A stretch of 64,000 nucleotides of DNA from Micractinium sp. NFX-FRZ (GCA_029339195.1 JAPTJF010000014.1:1-64000); one strand, 5' to 3'; shown: positions 22,001 to 34,486, counted from the first letter of the stretch. Made by a program: numbers and translations. Notes: a model not told the origin generated them from the sequence alone.

Positions 22001-25000
22001 CCACAGCAGCCACGCAGCCAAGGCAATCCAGTGCAGGCCCGCCTGAGCCGATTCCGCTGTTCCCCGTCGCTGCTGCCTCACCTGGCGGCGCACGTCCTTC
22101 AGGCAGTACACCGCCTTCTGGCGGCAGACCTTCTTCAGCAGGCCCACGTGGTCCCGCAGCTCCTCCAGCACCTCGTCATCTGCGGCAGCAGCCTTCTGGA
22201 AGGCCGCCGGGTTGGCCTGCCCCACCAGCTGCTCCGCGTCAGCAGCGCTGCAGGGCGGATTGGCAGTTGGGTAGGCATGGAGGAGAGGGTGAGGCACGTG
22301 CAAGTCAGGTGCACCAAGGTTGCAGGGTTACAGCATAGATGCAGGCCATAGTTGGAGGCATAGCTTGGAGCTCTGCAGGTGCCCCCGCCAAACAGCGCAC
22401 GCAGCTGCCTTCGTGGCCTGGCATGCCCCCTAATGCCTGCTCTCACCTGCCACGCCGTGACTGCACCTCCTCCTGCAGGATGCGGATGCCGTTCTCCAGG
22501 GTGGACACCTGCACACACCACGACAGGGTGGGCAAGGTAAGGTATGGTTGAGACAGATATTGTCAACGGCAATGCTGTCAGACAGGCTGGCTTGGGATGT
22601 GGCCCACTAGCCAGATGCCACGCCGGCTGTGGGCTGGAGTGAGAGGCAAGAGGAGTAGGCTTGCGTTTGCCTTACCAAATCCAGCCCTTGGCTGGCCCTG
22701 CTCTGACCTGCGGGGAGATGATGGTGAGCAGGCGGTACGCGTCTGCCAGGCTGGCAGGCACCGGGTTGGGCTGCAGGTCGGCGTAATTGATGGAGGCGCC
22801 ACGCCGCAGGTTGTCCAGGAACTGCACCTCCGTCAGCCGAGCAAAGTCCTGCAAGGGGGGGATGGTGGGCAGCGTAGACAAGGCGGGTGTAGTGAGGCGA
22901 GCACAAGGTGTGGAGCATTGACACGCTGGGCACTGGGCACAGCGGCCGCAGGCTGACTGCAGGGAGGAAGCGGCAGGCACAGAAGGTTTGGGCTGGACGG
23001 CAGGGCAGTCGCAGGCAAGACTGTGCAGCAAGCCAGCCTGGTACCCAGCTGGCGCTCACCTGGAACGTCATGGGTGGCGGCGCGTATGCTGCAATGCCGG
23101 CCCGGTGCGCAGCGACTGCCGAGCCAGGGTAGCGCTGTGCTGAAGCACTGCCAGGTGCCGGCGCAAAGTGCACCGCACGGGCGCTGCCGGGGTAGTGCTG
23201 CGCAACTGCAGACCCGGGGGCGTAGCCACCGGTAGCAGGGGTGCGACCCACAGGGGTGCGCGCCAACTTGGGGCCACCAAGGATCTGCAGCACCGGTGCA
23301 CACATGGCAGGTTTTGTGTGTGAAGTGGAGGGCTGCCCTCTGCTGGGTCCGGTGTCAACCACATGACGCATGAAGCATCCCTATCCCCTGCACCGGCTTG
23401 CCTCCAGCCTCAAGCTCAGCAGCAAAAGCAGCTCACCAAGTTGTTGCCCGTGCCGTCCGCCTCCATCGGGTACGCCGCCGCCGGCGGCCGTGCGCTGGCC
23501 GGGGTGCGTGCCAGGCGGTGTGCGCCGTGTGTGCCGGGCGTGGCATGCTGGTGGAGGTGCTGCAGCAACTGCTGCTGCAGCGGGTGGCTGCGCACGCTAT
23601 GTGCGTTGCTGTGGGGCGTGCCTTGAGCGGGGCGCAGCTGGGAGGCGGGACGGGCAGTCACTGGGGTGCGAGCCAGCTTGGGGCCACCGGGGATCACATC
23701 CCCTGCTGGGTCTGCCATCGGGTACCCTGCAGGTGCAGTGTCAGCGGGGGCAAACCTCAAGTCAGCGCTGATGCTGTTGCTGGTGCCATGGATGGCTTAA
23801 TCAGCGGGGGCAAAACTCAAGTCAGCGCTGATGCTGTTGCTGGTGCCATGGATGGCTTAAGAGGTGATGTCGGTGGAAGGACAAGGCCAATGGATGCTGC
23901 AGCACCAAATGCTGAAACCCCACTCCAACGATTCACGCAGCTGTTAGGCAAGGTCCCCTGCCTGCCCCACGTCACCCGCTAACCTGCGCCAAACTCGCCG
24001 CCGCCGGGATGCAGCGCTGGTGAGGCATACTCGTCAGCCTGCTGCTGCTGCGCTGCCGCCATGTCATGCAGGTGCCGCCCATCCGCTGCTGGCGCTGCCG
24101 CGCCTGCTGCCTGCTGGCTGGGCAGCTCAGGCGGCTGCTCAAACTCGTCAAGTGAGAAATCTGTGAGCCCATCGCCGCTGCGGGCGTGGCCCAGCTCTGG
24201 TGTGCCTGCAGGGCGGGGGCATGCCGGACATGCACTGAGCAGCAGGCGAGGCGCTTGGAAGCTGCCACAGGCACATGAGAACAGCCAGAGATGCCTAACA
24301 GCAGCCAGGGGCATCTTGTTCTTGCGCTGCACAAACAGCCACACCACGGCGCATGGCTGCAACCCATGCTTCCAAAAAAGTGTCCCTGCCGATTTTCTCA
24401 TCCACCCACCTTCCATGGGCCTGCCCAGCAGCTTGGCGCCCACCACAGACGCCATGGTCATGTCTGCCAGCAGCTTGGTGGTGCCGTTGGTGCGGGCAGT
24501 GATGCCGGCAGCGTCTGCCAGCTGCAGCCGCTCCTGCATGCTGCCGCCAGGTGCGGCCAACCCCGCCTCCCCCTCTTCGTCTGCCAGAATGTCCGCCTCC
24601 TCATCCGCCTCATCGCTCAGCGACTCCTGCAGCAGCCGTGTGGTGCCGCCGCTGCGCAGCAGCCTCATAGTGGCGGGATTGTGGCTGTCTGCATAGCCCA
24701 TGCTGACTGCAGTGCGTGGGGTCTTGGCTGCGGCCACCGCTGGCTGCGCCTGGGCAGCAGCGAAAGCTGCCTCCTCAGCGGCTGCCAGCTCTGCCTCCTC
24801 CTGAGCCGCTGCAGCTGCCACCGCTGCCAAAGCATCCGGCTGTGGCGCCAGCACTGGCGAGCCTTGGCTGAGCATGCGCATCTGGCGCCGGAGGTCAGCC
24901 AGGGGGCCCGTGTCGCCATCCAGGCTCTCGTCGTCCACTAGCAGCTTCTCAGTGACATCCCGCACTGCAACTGCACAGAAGCGCAGGCAGGCAGGCATGC

Positions 25001-27636
25001 AGGCATGCAGGAGGGGAAGGGTGAGGCAATCTGCTCTGGGCAATACATCAGAGGCGGCAGGCAGACGGTACCCATGGCATGAAGCGCTGCCTTCGCAGGG
25101 CACCATGCAGCAAGCGACAGCATACCAGCAGGCATCGTGCAAGAGAAAAGCGCGGCAGCACCAACTCACAGGCAGCGCCGCTGTTCCGCCGCGCTGACCG
25201 GGGACCAGTGGACGCAGGCGTGCCCCGGGGCAGCAGCCCCGCCGCTCCAGCACCGGCACTGCTGGCAGGTACAGCACCAGCCTCCCCGCCACCGCCCTCA
25301 GGGCTGATTAAGTCGTCGTCAGCCAGCAGGCGGCCAGTGGCATCCTGCATGGAGAAGCGGCGGCTGCTGATGGAGGCGCGGCGCGCGTCCACCCCCACGC
25401 TGATGCGTCGCGTCTCCAGCGTGTTCATGCTGCTGCTGGTCACGTTCGGGCTCTGCACCAGCGCAGGGTGGTCAGAGGGTGCACCGCTGGCAGCAGGCGC
25501 CTGCATGTACGGCGGCAGGAAGGCCGGAGCCGTCCAGTTGGGGACTGCCGCCGCCGCAGCCGTCCCAGCCGCCTGCTGGGGCGCACCCTGGGAGACCGCC
25601 GGCGAGGGGGCCGCCTGCCGCTGCACACCCTGGGAGACAGCTGGCGAGGGGGATGCTGCCGGCGCTGCCGGGGCCTCAGCTGGTGCCTCGCTGTCCTCGC
25701 TGCCGGCCAGCAGCAGCGAGTTGCCGGTGTCGTCGGCGTCGGCGGCACCAGGGCGGCCATAGCCGCTCTCGCTCGTGGTGTTTTCGCAGTACATGCGGTT
25801 GAAGGTCTGATCGCCCATGATCATGCGGCCTGCACCAGGGTGGAAAGGGAGGACTCGAGGGAGGGGGTTGAAAGAGCACAGCTCATAGCAGGTCACACTG
25901 CAACTAATGCCAGCAAAGCTGCAGGGTCTGCATGTGATCGCTGGGACGCACCGCGCCATGCAGGCCGGCTCTCAGCCCCTGGTATGCCTGTCCAGCATGG
26001 CGCCGCCTGCACCCACCATGACCCCACCCAATCACCCACCCAGGCGCCACAACACCCTGCGCCCACGCCACGCACCGTGCATCTCCAGGTTGATGTCCAG
26101 GGTGTCCTCCTGCCCCGGCGCAAAACCCCACTTGTTCATCTGCACCGCCTTGACGGCCTCCACACGTGCCACATCATCCGTGCTGCTGCGCCTGCCGCGC
26201 AGGCTCCTGCGGCCCATGCTGGGGCGGCCAGCCGCCGCCGGCGAGGGAGCCGCCACCTGCTGCGTACGCTCCAGCTCAGCCTGCTGCGCAGCCCCGGGCT
26301 GCTCCTCCTGTGCATCAGGGCTGGCTGGCACGACAGCGGTGGGTGCAGGTAGCTGCTCTGCATACGCTGGTACTGCAGCTACGGGGCCCTCTGTCTCCGG
26401 CTCCTGCTGCTGCACCTGCTGTGGGTGGTGCTCCAGCACCCGCCCTGCTGGCATCGTCAGGTCCATGCCTGCCGCATCATCCTCATCCTCCTCCACCAGC
26501 GCCCCAAGGCCCGGCAGCGCTGCTGTGATGTTGGCTGTGTTGTTGGCCGCCGCCGCATATGCAGCGGCTGACCAGCCCGCCTGCTGCTGCGCCGCCGCCT
26601 CCTCCTCCCACTCATCGGCGTCTGCCAGTGCACCCAGCGAGGGCAGGCCCGCCGTAACCTCGGCCGGCGCATGGGCAGCCGCTCGCTGCTGCGGCGCCGC
26701 TACCGCTACCGCTGCCTCCTCCTCCCACTCATCGGCCTCAGCCAGTGCGCCCAGCGAGGGCAGGCCTGCCGTCACCTCGCCCGGCATGTGCGCTGCCGCT
26801 GCCGACTGGCCCTGCGGCTGCACTGCCTCTGTGGGCTGCGTGATCTCCATATCCACCGAGCCGTTGGGGCTTTCTGGAACCGAATCCGGCAGGGCCGGCG
26901 GGTCGCTCAGCGGGCTGTTCTCTGGCACAGTTTGGCCCCAAAAGCCCGGGCGGTAGGCACCACCGTCCGCTGCAGCGCCGGCGCCCGCCAGTGCCGGGTG
27001 CTGTTGCCGCTGTTGCAGGGGCTGTGCCGTCACTGTGTGGTCCTCCTCCACTGCCACCACCACCCTGCCCTCGGAGTTGGAGGTATAGTCATCATCCTGT
27101 GATGACAAGGAGGGGACACCAGGGGAGGGGGCCATGTGATTGCTGGCACGGGAAAGCACGCCTGCACACGAGAGCGGGGTTTGCCATGGCAGCACACGCA
27201 GGAAGCATACATTCCTCTCCCTGCCAGCAGCACCCACAAGCAGCATTTACGAATCTGTGCCCTTATCCAGCACCACAGCCACATGCCCGCACCTTGAGGA
27301 AGTGGTGGACCATCGTGAGCTCTGGGTCGGGGGCAAAGCTGACGCGCCGGCGGTCCTTCTTGCTGGGGGCCTTCTTCTTCTGCTGTTTCTTGGCAGGGGA
27401 CCCCTCCAGGGCCCCCAGCGCGCCACGCTTGGTGGCGGCCTGCAGAAATGGCAACAGAGAAGAGGAAAGGTGGGTGGCACAGTGGGACAGCAGCGGCTGA
27501 TGGTGCTCTGGGTTGGTGGCAGGCGGGGAGCGGTGGCGGGAGTGGCGGGAGCGGTGGCGGGCACATGAAATTGAACTGTGCTCACCTGGGAGCCCGCGGC
27601 GTTGGGGTTGCGCCCCTCCTTGGCGGGCGACCGCAT
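19036..27636 (-). CDS. KNL1: Kinetochore scaffold, KNL1/SPC105/Spc7 family
   Basis: About 20 exons encode a probable KNL1, the outer-kinetochore scaffold that docks phosphatase PP1 and the Bub spindle-checkpoint proteins. Exon 1 is 27636-27586 (MRSPAKEGRNPNAAGSQ). Exon 2 (27439-27293) carries KKDRRRVSFAPD, a PP1-docking RVSF at residues 49-52. The long exon 27096-26076 has MELT-like DMEITQP and GMDLTMP and three copies of an AGLPSLGAL..DEWEEEA repeat. Later exons give MIMGDQTFNRMY, ADMTMASVV and a repeated GGPKLARTPV. The Spc7-type core starts at about 22848 with DFARLTEVQFLDNLRRGASI, followed by coiled-coil exons (22510-21045). RWD-like blocks follow: VGWELE..GEVALRMAGLFRL, then CVALSFVNLDAEVKFSASL. 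The last exon ends at the TGA at 19038-19036 (FGSTPAALSAQS). The family call is inference from combined motifs, not a search. Confidence 0.8.
23738..23861 (-). repeat. Two-copy tandem repeat, 62 bp unit
   Basis: Two nearly identical adjacent copies (23738-23799 and 23800-23861), each from TCAGCGGGGGCAAA to CATGGATGGCTTAA. They lie beside and probably partly in the exon that codes RFAPADTAPAGYP, mostly in the intron. Near-identity implies a recent duplication. Confidence 0.85.
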
Positions 27637-28107
27637 CCTGGCTGGCCGCGGAGCCTCAAGCTCGCGATGCTGGCAGCTGTCGCACGCGGGTGCTGCCCAA
27701 CAACTGTCAGCTGTTCGGCGCCATGCAGTTGTTGTTCTCAACAGAGAGACAGTGCGGCTGTGGCTGACGCTCGCTGCAGAGTTTTGGTTTGCGTGCTGGG
27801 CCGTGCTGTCAAGCTGGTGCAAGTCCTTGCAGAGAGAGTCTTTCAAGCTTGTTGCAGCATGAGCATTGTCTGCCGATTTATTTGAGCAGCATCCAACCCC
27901 AAGAGGGTCCTGCTGAAGCACTGCGAACCCTTCGGCGCCCTTCCTCGATCGCCCTGTCTCCCACCTCCACGCCTTTCCGACTGATTGAACGAACGCATCA
28001 TCTATCAGGCTTGCAGCCGAACTTGTGCCGTCGCTGGGGCACAGGGCGGGCGCGCTGGAAGCGGAGAGCGCAGCGGCGGAGGACTGCCACCCACGGGGGT
28101 CCCCGCC
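27637..28107. promoter_or_regulatory. Bidirectional promoter region between KNL1 and RMD1-like genes
   Basis: About 470 bases separate the two divergent start codons (27636 minus, 28108 plus), so both promoters and 5' leaders must fit here or in upstream introns. I see no clear TATA box. No coding exon is apparent. Confidence 0.45.
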
Positions 28108-31100
28108 ATGAAGAAGGCCAAACAGCTTGGCTATGCTCCGCTGCCCGGCAACCACATGCGCTCCACCTCGCCGCTGGAGCGGGCGCCAAGCGGAGTGCTG
28201 GGGCGGCGGGGCGTGAGCCCCGGCGGCGAGGCGGCAACGCGGCGGCCAGTCAGCAAAGCGTCGGTCAAGACGGTGGCTCCAGGGCAGGTGAGGGTGTGGA
28301 GGGTGGGGGGCAGAGCGGCCAGTTCTTTAAGCGCGGGCGGGAGTGGCAGCGTCAAACCCTGCCTGCTTCCTGGGGCGGGCGCCACTCACCCCAACTCCGC
28401 CTTGCGCTGCCCTACCCGACCGCCTGCCGCCCTGTTTGCTCCATGCAGCCCATACAACCAGGGCGCAGCCGTGACCGCTTCATCAGCCTGCCAGATGAGT
28501 TGCAAGGGGAGCAGCAGCTGGGGCCGGCGCCCGACGTCACGCCCACCATCTTTGAGGTGAGATCCAAGGCTGGCATGTCTGCCCCGCCTGCATGCATGCA
28601 CTTGCGATCGCTCACTTTGTTACGGTGTGGTGGCTCGCTGCATCACTGCTTGCCCTGCTGGACGCACGTTGTTGGCTTGCGCACCCGTGCTTTGCCTGCC
28701 ACCTGGCACTTGCCGCGGCGCAACCCAGCACCCATTTGCCTATCCACTCACCTCACCCACCTGCCCGCTCTCACACACGGCTCCACTTACCACTGCGCCC
28801 ACCCACCACCTCAGGACTTACTTGAGGACGGGGCGGGCATGCGGGGGCGCATTACTGTGTACTGCGTGGCCGAGAGCATTGACCGTAAGGCGTTAGAGCT
28901 GCGCCTGCGCGAGCGCGGCGGCTCCTTCCTGCTGCACCAGTACCCCGACGTGCTGTACGGGCTGTACGAGTCATCAAAGGTATGTGGGGTGGGGTGGCAG
29001 GGAGCGTGCCAGGTGGGGAAGGTGGCTGCACACCAGTACGCTGCATGTGCTCCACGCCCTGTGGACCAAATGCAGGGAGGGCCAGACCCACCAGCCATTT
29101 CGAACAGCGCGCGCAAGCGCGCGGGCGCACGTGGGGCATGCTGCACTACTGTGTACCGCCGCTGCCGCCACTGTGCTTCCCGCCTGCGTATCGCTGCTGC
29201 CAAATTATGTGCTGCCAGCGTGCAATAACCCAGAATTGTTCTTTCACCCGCTCTCAACACACCTCAACCCCTCGGTCCTGTGCGTTGAACTGCCGGAGCG
29301 ACGCGTCCTGCCGGCTTGGACTTTAGCTGCCTTGCGGCCTTCCTAATGGTTGGTGCAGGAGGGGGAGTACTGCCGTGGCGAGGTGTTCTACTTTGACTAC
29401 GGCTGCATGGCGCTGTGGGGGCTGTCGGAGCGGCAGGAGCGGGAGGTGATCCGCAGCCTGGCGGGGCCGTGCCTCGTGGACGCGCTGCCGTCGGGCGAGG
29501 TGGAGCTGGACGAATTCCAGGCGAGTGGTCCCAAGCATGTGTTTCTCGGTCGCCTCGTAACTTGGCAGTGATGAAGAAGTATGGGTGTGTGCGCTGCCGG
29601 CGGGCGAGGTGAGGGTGGAAGGGCATCAGGCTTTGTCATGGTTTTGGGGCAGGGACCTGCCTGGTGGGCTCGTTACTGGCGAGCGAGGTGGTGGTGGGCG
29701 GGCTCCAGGTGGGTCGTAGGAGTTATAGGGGGTGAGAGCGGGCCAGTGGCATGGGCAGGCAGGTCCGTGGAAACATGGCAGGGTGGGGGGCAGTGCAAGG
29801 CATGGCGGGGCGGCACGCCATGCACACAAGGTGGTGCAGCCTACGCTCGCTGCTGAACTTGACAAGGGAAGCCTTTTGAACCACCTCTCCCCTGCACCAA
29901 CTGATGCAGTTCCACTACACGCTCAGTGAGAAGCCGCACATCCAGAACGACACCATCACCAGTGAGTGCGCCTGACGGCTGGCCAGTGAGTGTGCCCCTG
30001 AGCCAGTGGGGCCATGCGAGCAAGACAAGTGGGCAGACCTTGCCCCAACTTGCCCAGCAACGAAGCGGCATGGCAATGTGTTCCGCAGCTGATCTACCTG
30101 TGTCGCCTACCACCCAGCCGATCAACTACATTCCTGATGCTGTCCATCAGACACCCTGCCTGCTCTGACACTCATTTCCAATGCCCCCTGGCTTGCAGTC
30201 AACTACCGCCTGCGCAACGACCACCTCATCAAGCTGTCCATCAGCCACGCGCTGGCGCAGTCGGCCAAGCTGAGCGTGTATGAGGAGCGGGTGATCGACA
30301 TTGTGGAGAGCACAAAGGACCTGCCCGAGACGCTGGCGGCCACGGGAGAGGTGAGGCCTGCCTGCCTGCCTGCCTGCCTGCTAGACTGCCTGCTAGGCTG
30401 CCTGCCTGCCTGCCCTGCCTGCCTGCCTGCCTGCCTGTTTCTGATGCTGGCAGGCATAGGACAGGCGGGTGTCAGCCAGGAAGCGTGACAGCGCGCCGTG
30501 TGCACACGCTCAAAGCTGTGGTCGTCGCAGGGGGAAAGCAGGCTGCGCCCCGCCGCCGGCCTGCCCCTTCCTGGCCTCCTGCCGCCTCTGCTTGTCACGC
30601 CTCATGCGCCGCCCCTCTCTTTTTGCCTGCCTGCAGCGCCTCACTGCACCCTGCCCGCTCCCCTGCCCTGCCCTGGGCTCCTCCTGCCCTTCCCGCAGGT
30701 GGGCCTGTCCCGCAAGCAGATAGCGCGGCTCATAGGGCGGGTGTTCATCCAGAAAAGCGCCGTCAACCTGCTGAGCACGGTGCGTGGCTGGAGTGTGTGC
30801 GGGTGCACAGCACAACTGCAATGTGTGGGATAAGTGCACAAGCAGGCGGCGCGGGTGCCCAGCCGGAAGAGTGCCGGGCGTACTAGCGTGCATGTCTGGC
30901 GGGGGCATGACTGCATGATGTGGGTGCCTTGAAGAGCGCAGCATGATCAGTTTATGTGGCAAGGCGTCCTGGCCCCTGCTTGCACCCATGTGGGCCCCTG
31001 CCTCGATGTCCGCACACACAACTGCCGTTCCTGCCCTGGCGGTGCCTCCTCGCCTCCCTCCTCGCCATCTCCCACCCTCCTGAACCCCACCCCTGCCTCC

Positions 31101-32184
31101 CTGTGCATCACCCCACCCACAGGTGCTGGACACCCCCGAGTTCTTCTGGTCTGCTCCCGACGCCTTCCAGAACCTGTACAAGCGCGTGTGCGAGGTGAGG
31201 CGGCGGCATGTGTAGCGTGTGGGTGCGGGTGCCTGGGTGAGCGTTCGTGCGCATGTGTCATGTGTGTGTCCGTGAGAGAATGAGAGCGCGATTAGCAAGG
31301 CAGGATGGGGGGGAGGGGTGACAGACCCACCCTGTGCAATGGCTGTGGTTGGTTGGGTTGGAGGGCGCAGCGGCGGTGTGGTCTATTTGGGGCACTGCCT
31401 TAGCACCACTCATGCCACACCATGATACGCCCAACCCCTTGGCAACCCCCCTCCCTGCCCCCTGCTCTCCACCCCACCCCACCCCACCCTGCAGTACATG
31501 GAGTACGACACGCGTGTGGAGGTGCTGAACAACCGCTTCCAGGTGCTGCAGGAGATGCTGGACATGTGAGTGAGGACAGTTGGGATTGAGGTGGCAGGGG
31601 TGGGCGTGCTCAGAGATGCCGCCAGTTTCCAGGTGTTGCAGGGGGATGCTAGATATGCGAGTCACATTGAATTGAGCAGATTGGTGGAATAGGTGGGTGT
31701 TTGCGGAGGGTGCTGGCAGGTGGTGTTGGGTTGAACGCACGTGGGTGGGCGAGGTGAGGGGGGATGGGTGCTAAGCATGCACGTGAGGGAGTAGGGGAGG
31801 CGCGGGGTGGAGTGTGGGCGCCAGATGAGGGGCGCAGCGCTCTTGGCGGGCGCTAGGGCGTGGGGCCAGCAAAGACAGGAGGGCAGCAGGGCAGAGCTCT
31901 GTGCAAGTGGTCCTTGTGTGGTGGCAGCATATGCGCCGCGCCGTCGCTGCGTGGGCAAAGCAGGAGCGTGCTGCTGCTGCTACCGCACGCTGCGCAACCA
32001 CAGCAGCACAGCGCCATCTTGAGCTCTTGGTTGACTTGGCCATCCGTGCTGCAGGCTGCGGGACCACAGCAACAATGCGCACACTTCGCGGCTGGAATGG
32101 ATCGTGATCTGGCTGATTGTGATTGAGGTGGTGGTGGGCCTCTTTGAGTGCGCCTCCATCTTGGGCTGGGTGGGCGTGCATTGA
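28108..32184 (+). CDS. RMD1/RMND1-like DUF155 membrane protein
   Basis: About ten exons from ATG 28108 (MKKAKQLGYAPLPGNHM) to TGA 32182. A basic, disordered N-terminus is followed by the DUF155 core: RGRITVYCVAESIDRKALEL, GEVFYFDYGCMALWGLSE (the family hallmark is an aromatic FDYG..V.W block), FHYTLSEKPHIQNDTIT, and NDHLIKLSISHALAQS..LSVYEERVIDIVES. The C-terminal exons give VLDTPEFFWS, YEYDT-like EVLNNRFQVLQEMLDM and LRDHSNNAHTSRLEWIVIWL. The protein ends in one transmembrane helix (IVIWLIVIEVVVGLFECASI) and WVGVH. Family members are yeast RMD1, fission-yeast Sif2-like proteins and human RMND1, the last acting in mitochondrial translation. Whether the algal copy is mitochondrial is not visible here. 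The 3' end is duplicated near 40950. Confidence 0.85.
30354..30436. repeat. CCTG-type tetranucleotide microsatellite
   Basis: A run of GCCT/CCTG units interrupted by CTAGACTG and TTAGGCTG-like variants, directly after a donor site in an RMD1-like gene intron. It has no coding role. Confidence 0.7.
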
Positions 32185-32277
32185 CGCCTGTGTGTAGCGG
32201 GCGAGCTGTGACCTCAGCTCATTGTACTTTCTACATCCTGGTAGCACATCTTTTGCGACCCCTCACTTTGTAGCAGC

Positions 32278-32282
32278 TGTAA
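32278..32282 (+). terminator. Probable polyadenylation signal TGTAA of the RMD1-like gene
   Basis: TGTAA lies 94 bases after the stop codon. The aligned position in the inverted duplicate near 40850 reads TGTCA, so the signal is not kept there. Confidence 0.55.
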
Positions 32283-32740
32283 AACATGACATGCAAGCAG
32301 ACATGCAGGGCGTCCAGGAGAAGACCAGCTGGGCAGCAGCGGTGGGGGGACGGTCACAGGTAGCTTAGCAGCCGCTGCACGTTCAAGCAGCATGTTTGAG
32401 ATGGTATATGCTGCTCTTTGCTAGCAATCAACCTGCACAGTGCACAAGCACACCCTGCACCCGTCCCGCCCAAGCACTAGTTCGACCGCCCCACCGGGGA
32501 TGGAGGGAGCGAGCCGAAAGGGGTTATAGAGAGACCAGGGGTTGCGAGATGTGCCACCGGGAGCTGGGCAAAAGCAAGCAAGCAAGTTGAAGCTGAAGTT
32601 GCAAGTGCAGCTGTTGCCGGCAGGTGGCTGCCTGCGTGGACGGAAGCACGCCCAGCGCACCCAGCACGCCCGCCACCTCCGCGTATCTGCCTCCAGGTGA
32701 CCCACTTGGCCAGGGTTGAATCCTACAACTATCAATCACC

Positions 32741-34486
32741 ATGCCGCCGCGACGGCGCGCCCCACCGCGTGCTACTTTCGGAGGAGGCGCCGCTGGCATC
32801 GCGTCGCTGCCAGACGACCTGCTTGAAAAGTGTCTGCACCCGCTCGACGTTTCTGAGAGGCGAGCACGTTCATAATGCGCTGCATCGCCGCCGCCACCGC
32901 TGCCACCAGTGTCCGTGACTCTTAGCACTTCAGTCTGAGCTCTGCAGCCCCAGCCCTCCCTTGCAGACTGCAAACCGTGGCCCTGGTCAGCAAGCGCTTT
33001 GCCAGGCGAGCCATAGCCCCTTCGTTGCTGGCCCATCTAGACATCCACATCGCCGGCACCCATGTGCATGTGCTGCCCCGCACGCGCGCCCTGCTGGGCT
33101 TCCTCACCGCTCACGGGCGGCACATCCGCTCTTTGAGCCTGAACATACAGCCGCCACTGGAGGCATACATGGCGTTCATAATAACACCACAGCGCAGCGA
33201 GCTGGCGGCGCTTGTGACCGGCTGCCTGGGTGCCTGCGGCGCTGCGGGCGGCTTGGAGGTGCTCTGCATCAGCCCGGGGACGCCGCTGCCGGCCACCGAG
33301 TGGCTCCCCGGTCTCACTGCGCTCCGGGAGCTGCGGATGGGGCCTGGCGGCCAGCCTGGCAGCCTGCCCCTGAGCCTGCCGCCGGGCATGCACCGCATGC
33401 AGGCGCTGCAGTTTGTGGAGCTGCGTGGGAACCCTGTGGACCTGGGGTCTGTGCGCCTGCCGCCCTCACTCACGCGGCTGTGGATTGCCGACGGGAGCAG
33501 CCCAAAGATGCCTCGCCAGGTGCGGCTGCACTGTGCACGAGCCCGGACTGGTACCCTTGCGTGGCCACCTACCTCATCCTGTGGTCTTGTTGGGCTTACC
33601 ACACCGTCGCATCTGGTGTGCAGTTGCATACAGGCCGGGCACGAAGCTTGTGCATTCAACTGCTGCTGCTGCCGCTGCTGCACCCGCTCGGCCCCAGTAC
33701 CTTCCTGGCTCTCACCCACCCCCTGCCCTACCCCAAACACGTGTGCAGCTGTCCCTGCTGAGCCAGCTGCGCAGCCTGCAGCTGACGCACACGCACTACT
33801 CCCGGAGCAGCATGGCGCCGCTCTCCGCCCTCAGCGCACTGACAGCCCTGTACTTGGAGGGCAACCAGCCAGCGGTACCGCCTGTGCTGACCAAGTTGAG
33901 GCAGCTGCACAGCCTGGCGGTGTACACAATCAACGACCTGGATGCCTCTCAAGCCGTCCTCTCAGCGCTCGCGCACCTCCCCTGCCTGACGGCCCTCGTG
34001 CTCTACGTCGCCACCCAGCCCGACTTCCCCGCCGCAATCACCGGCATGAGCGGCCTGCGCCGCCTCTGGTACTCCAATGCACACCCGGAATGTGGGTTTG
34101 CACTGGCACCCGGCCCCTGGCTCGACTCCATCCGCTGGCTGGGCCTGCAGTGGAACTTCATCGAGGCTGGCACCGCCACCCTGGCGGGCGCCCCCCAGCT
34201 GGTGTACCTGTGCAGCCTCGCACTCCCCAGGCGGCAGCAGCCGCAGCAGTGGGACGCGTTCTGGGATTTTGCAGCGACGCACGCGCCGCTGCGCTGCCTG
34301 GGGCTGGAGCAGATGGCAAGCGTGCATGCGCAGGTCTCCTTGGAGCTGCTTGATGCCGTGATAGAGGTCAAGTCGCGGCGGCCGGCGCTGCAGGTGCGCC
34401 GCACTCCCCGCGAGGGCGCCACCCACACAACCTTCATGTGGGAGCTGCTGGGCTGTGAGCGCATCCCAGAGGGCGCAACTCAGTGA
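32741..34486 (+). CDS. F-box / leucine-rich protein, copy A
   Basis: Three exons (32741-32859, 32967-33519, 33749-34486) give 469 residues from ATG 32741. The N-terminus is basic (MPPRRRAPPRATFGGG). An F-box-like helix pair follows: IASLPDDLLEKCLHPLD, then VALVSKRFARRAIAPSLLAH. The rest is a string of leucine-rich segments (LRELRMG, LQFVELRGNPVDLGSVRLP, LSQLRSLQLTH, LSALTALYLEGNQPAVPP) typical of LRR proteins that recruit substrates to SCF ubiquitin ligases. The function as an SCF adaptor is inferred. Intron 1 appears to use a GC donor (GAGAG|GCGAGC); the inverted copy has GAGAG|GTGATT at the same place. About 86% identical to copy B over the last exon by eye, less in exon 2. Confidence 0.8.

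Noticed and set aside
32524..33036. Minus-strand open frame opposite the F-box gene
   Set aside because: It is the antisense shadow of the F-box exons and promoter; the plus strand carries the F-box motif and the copy-B alignment.
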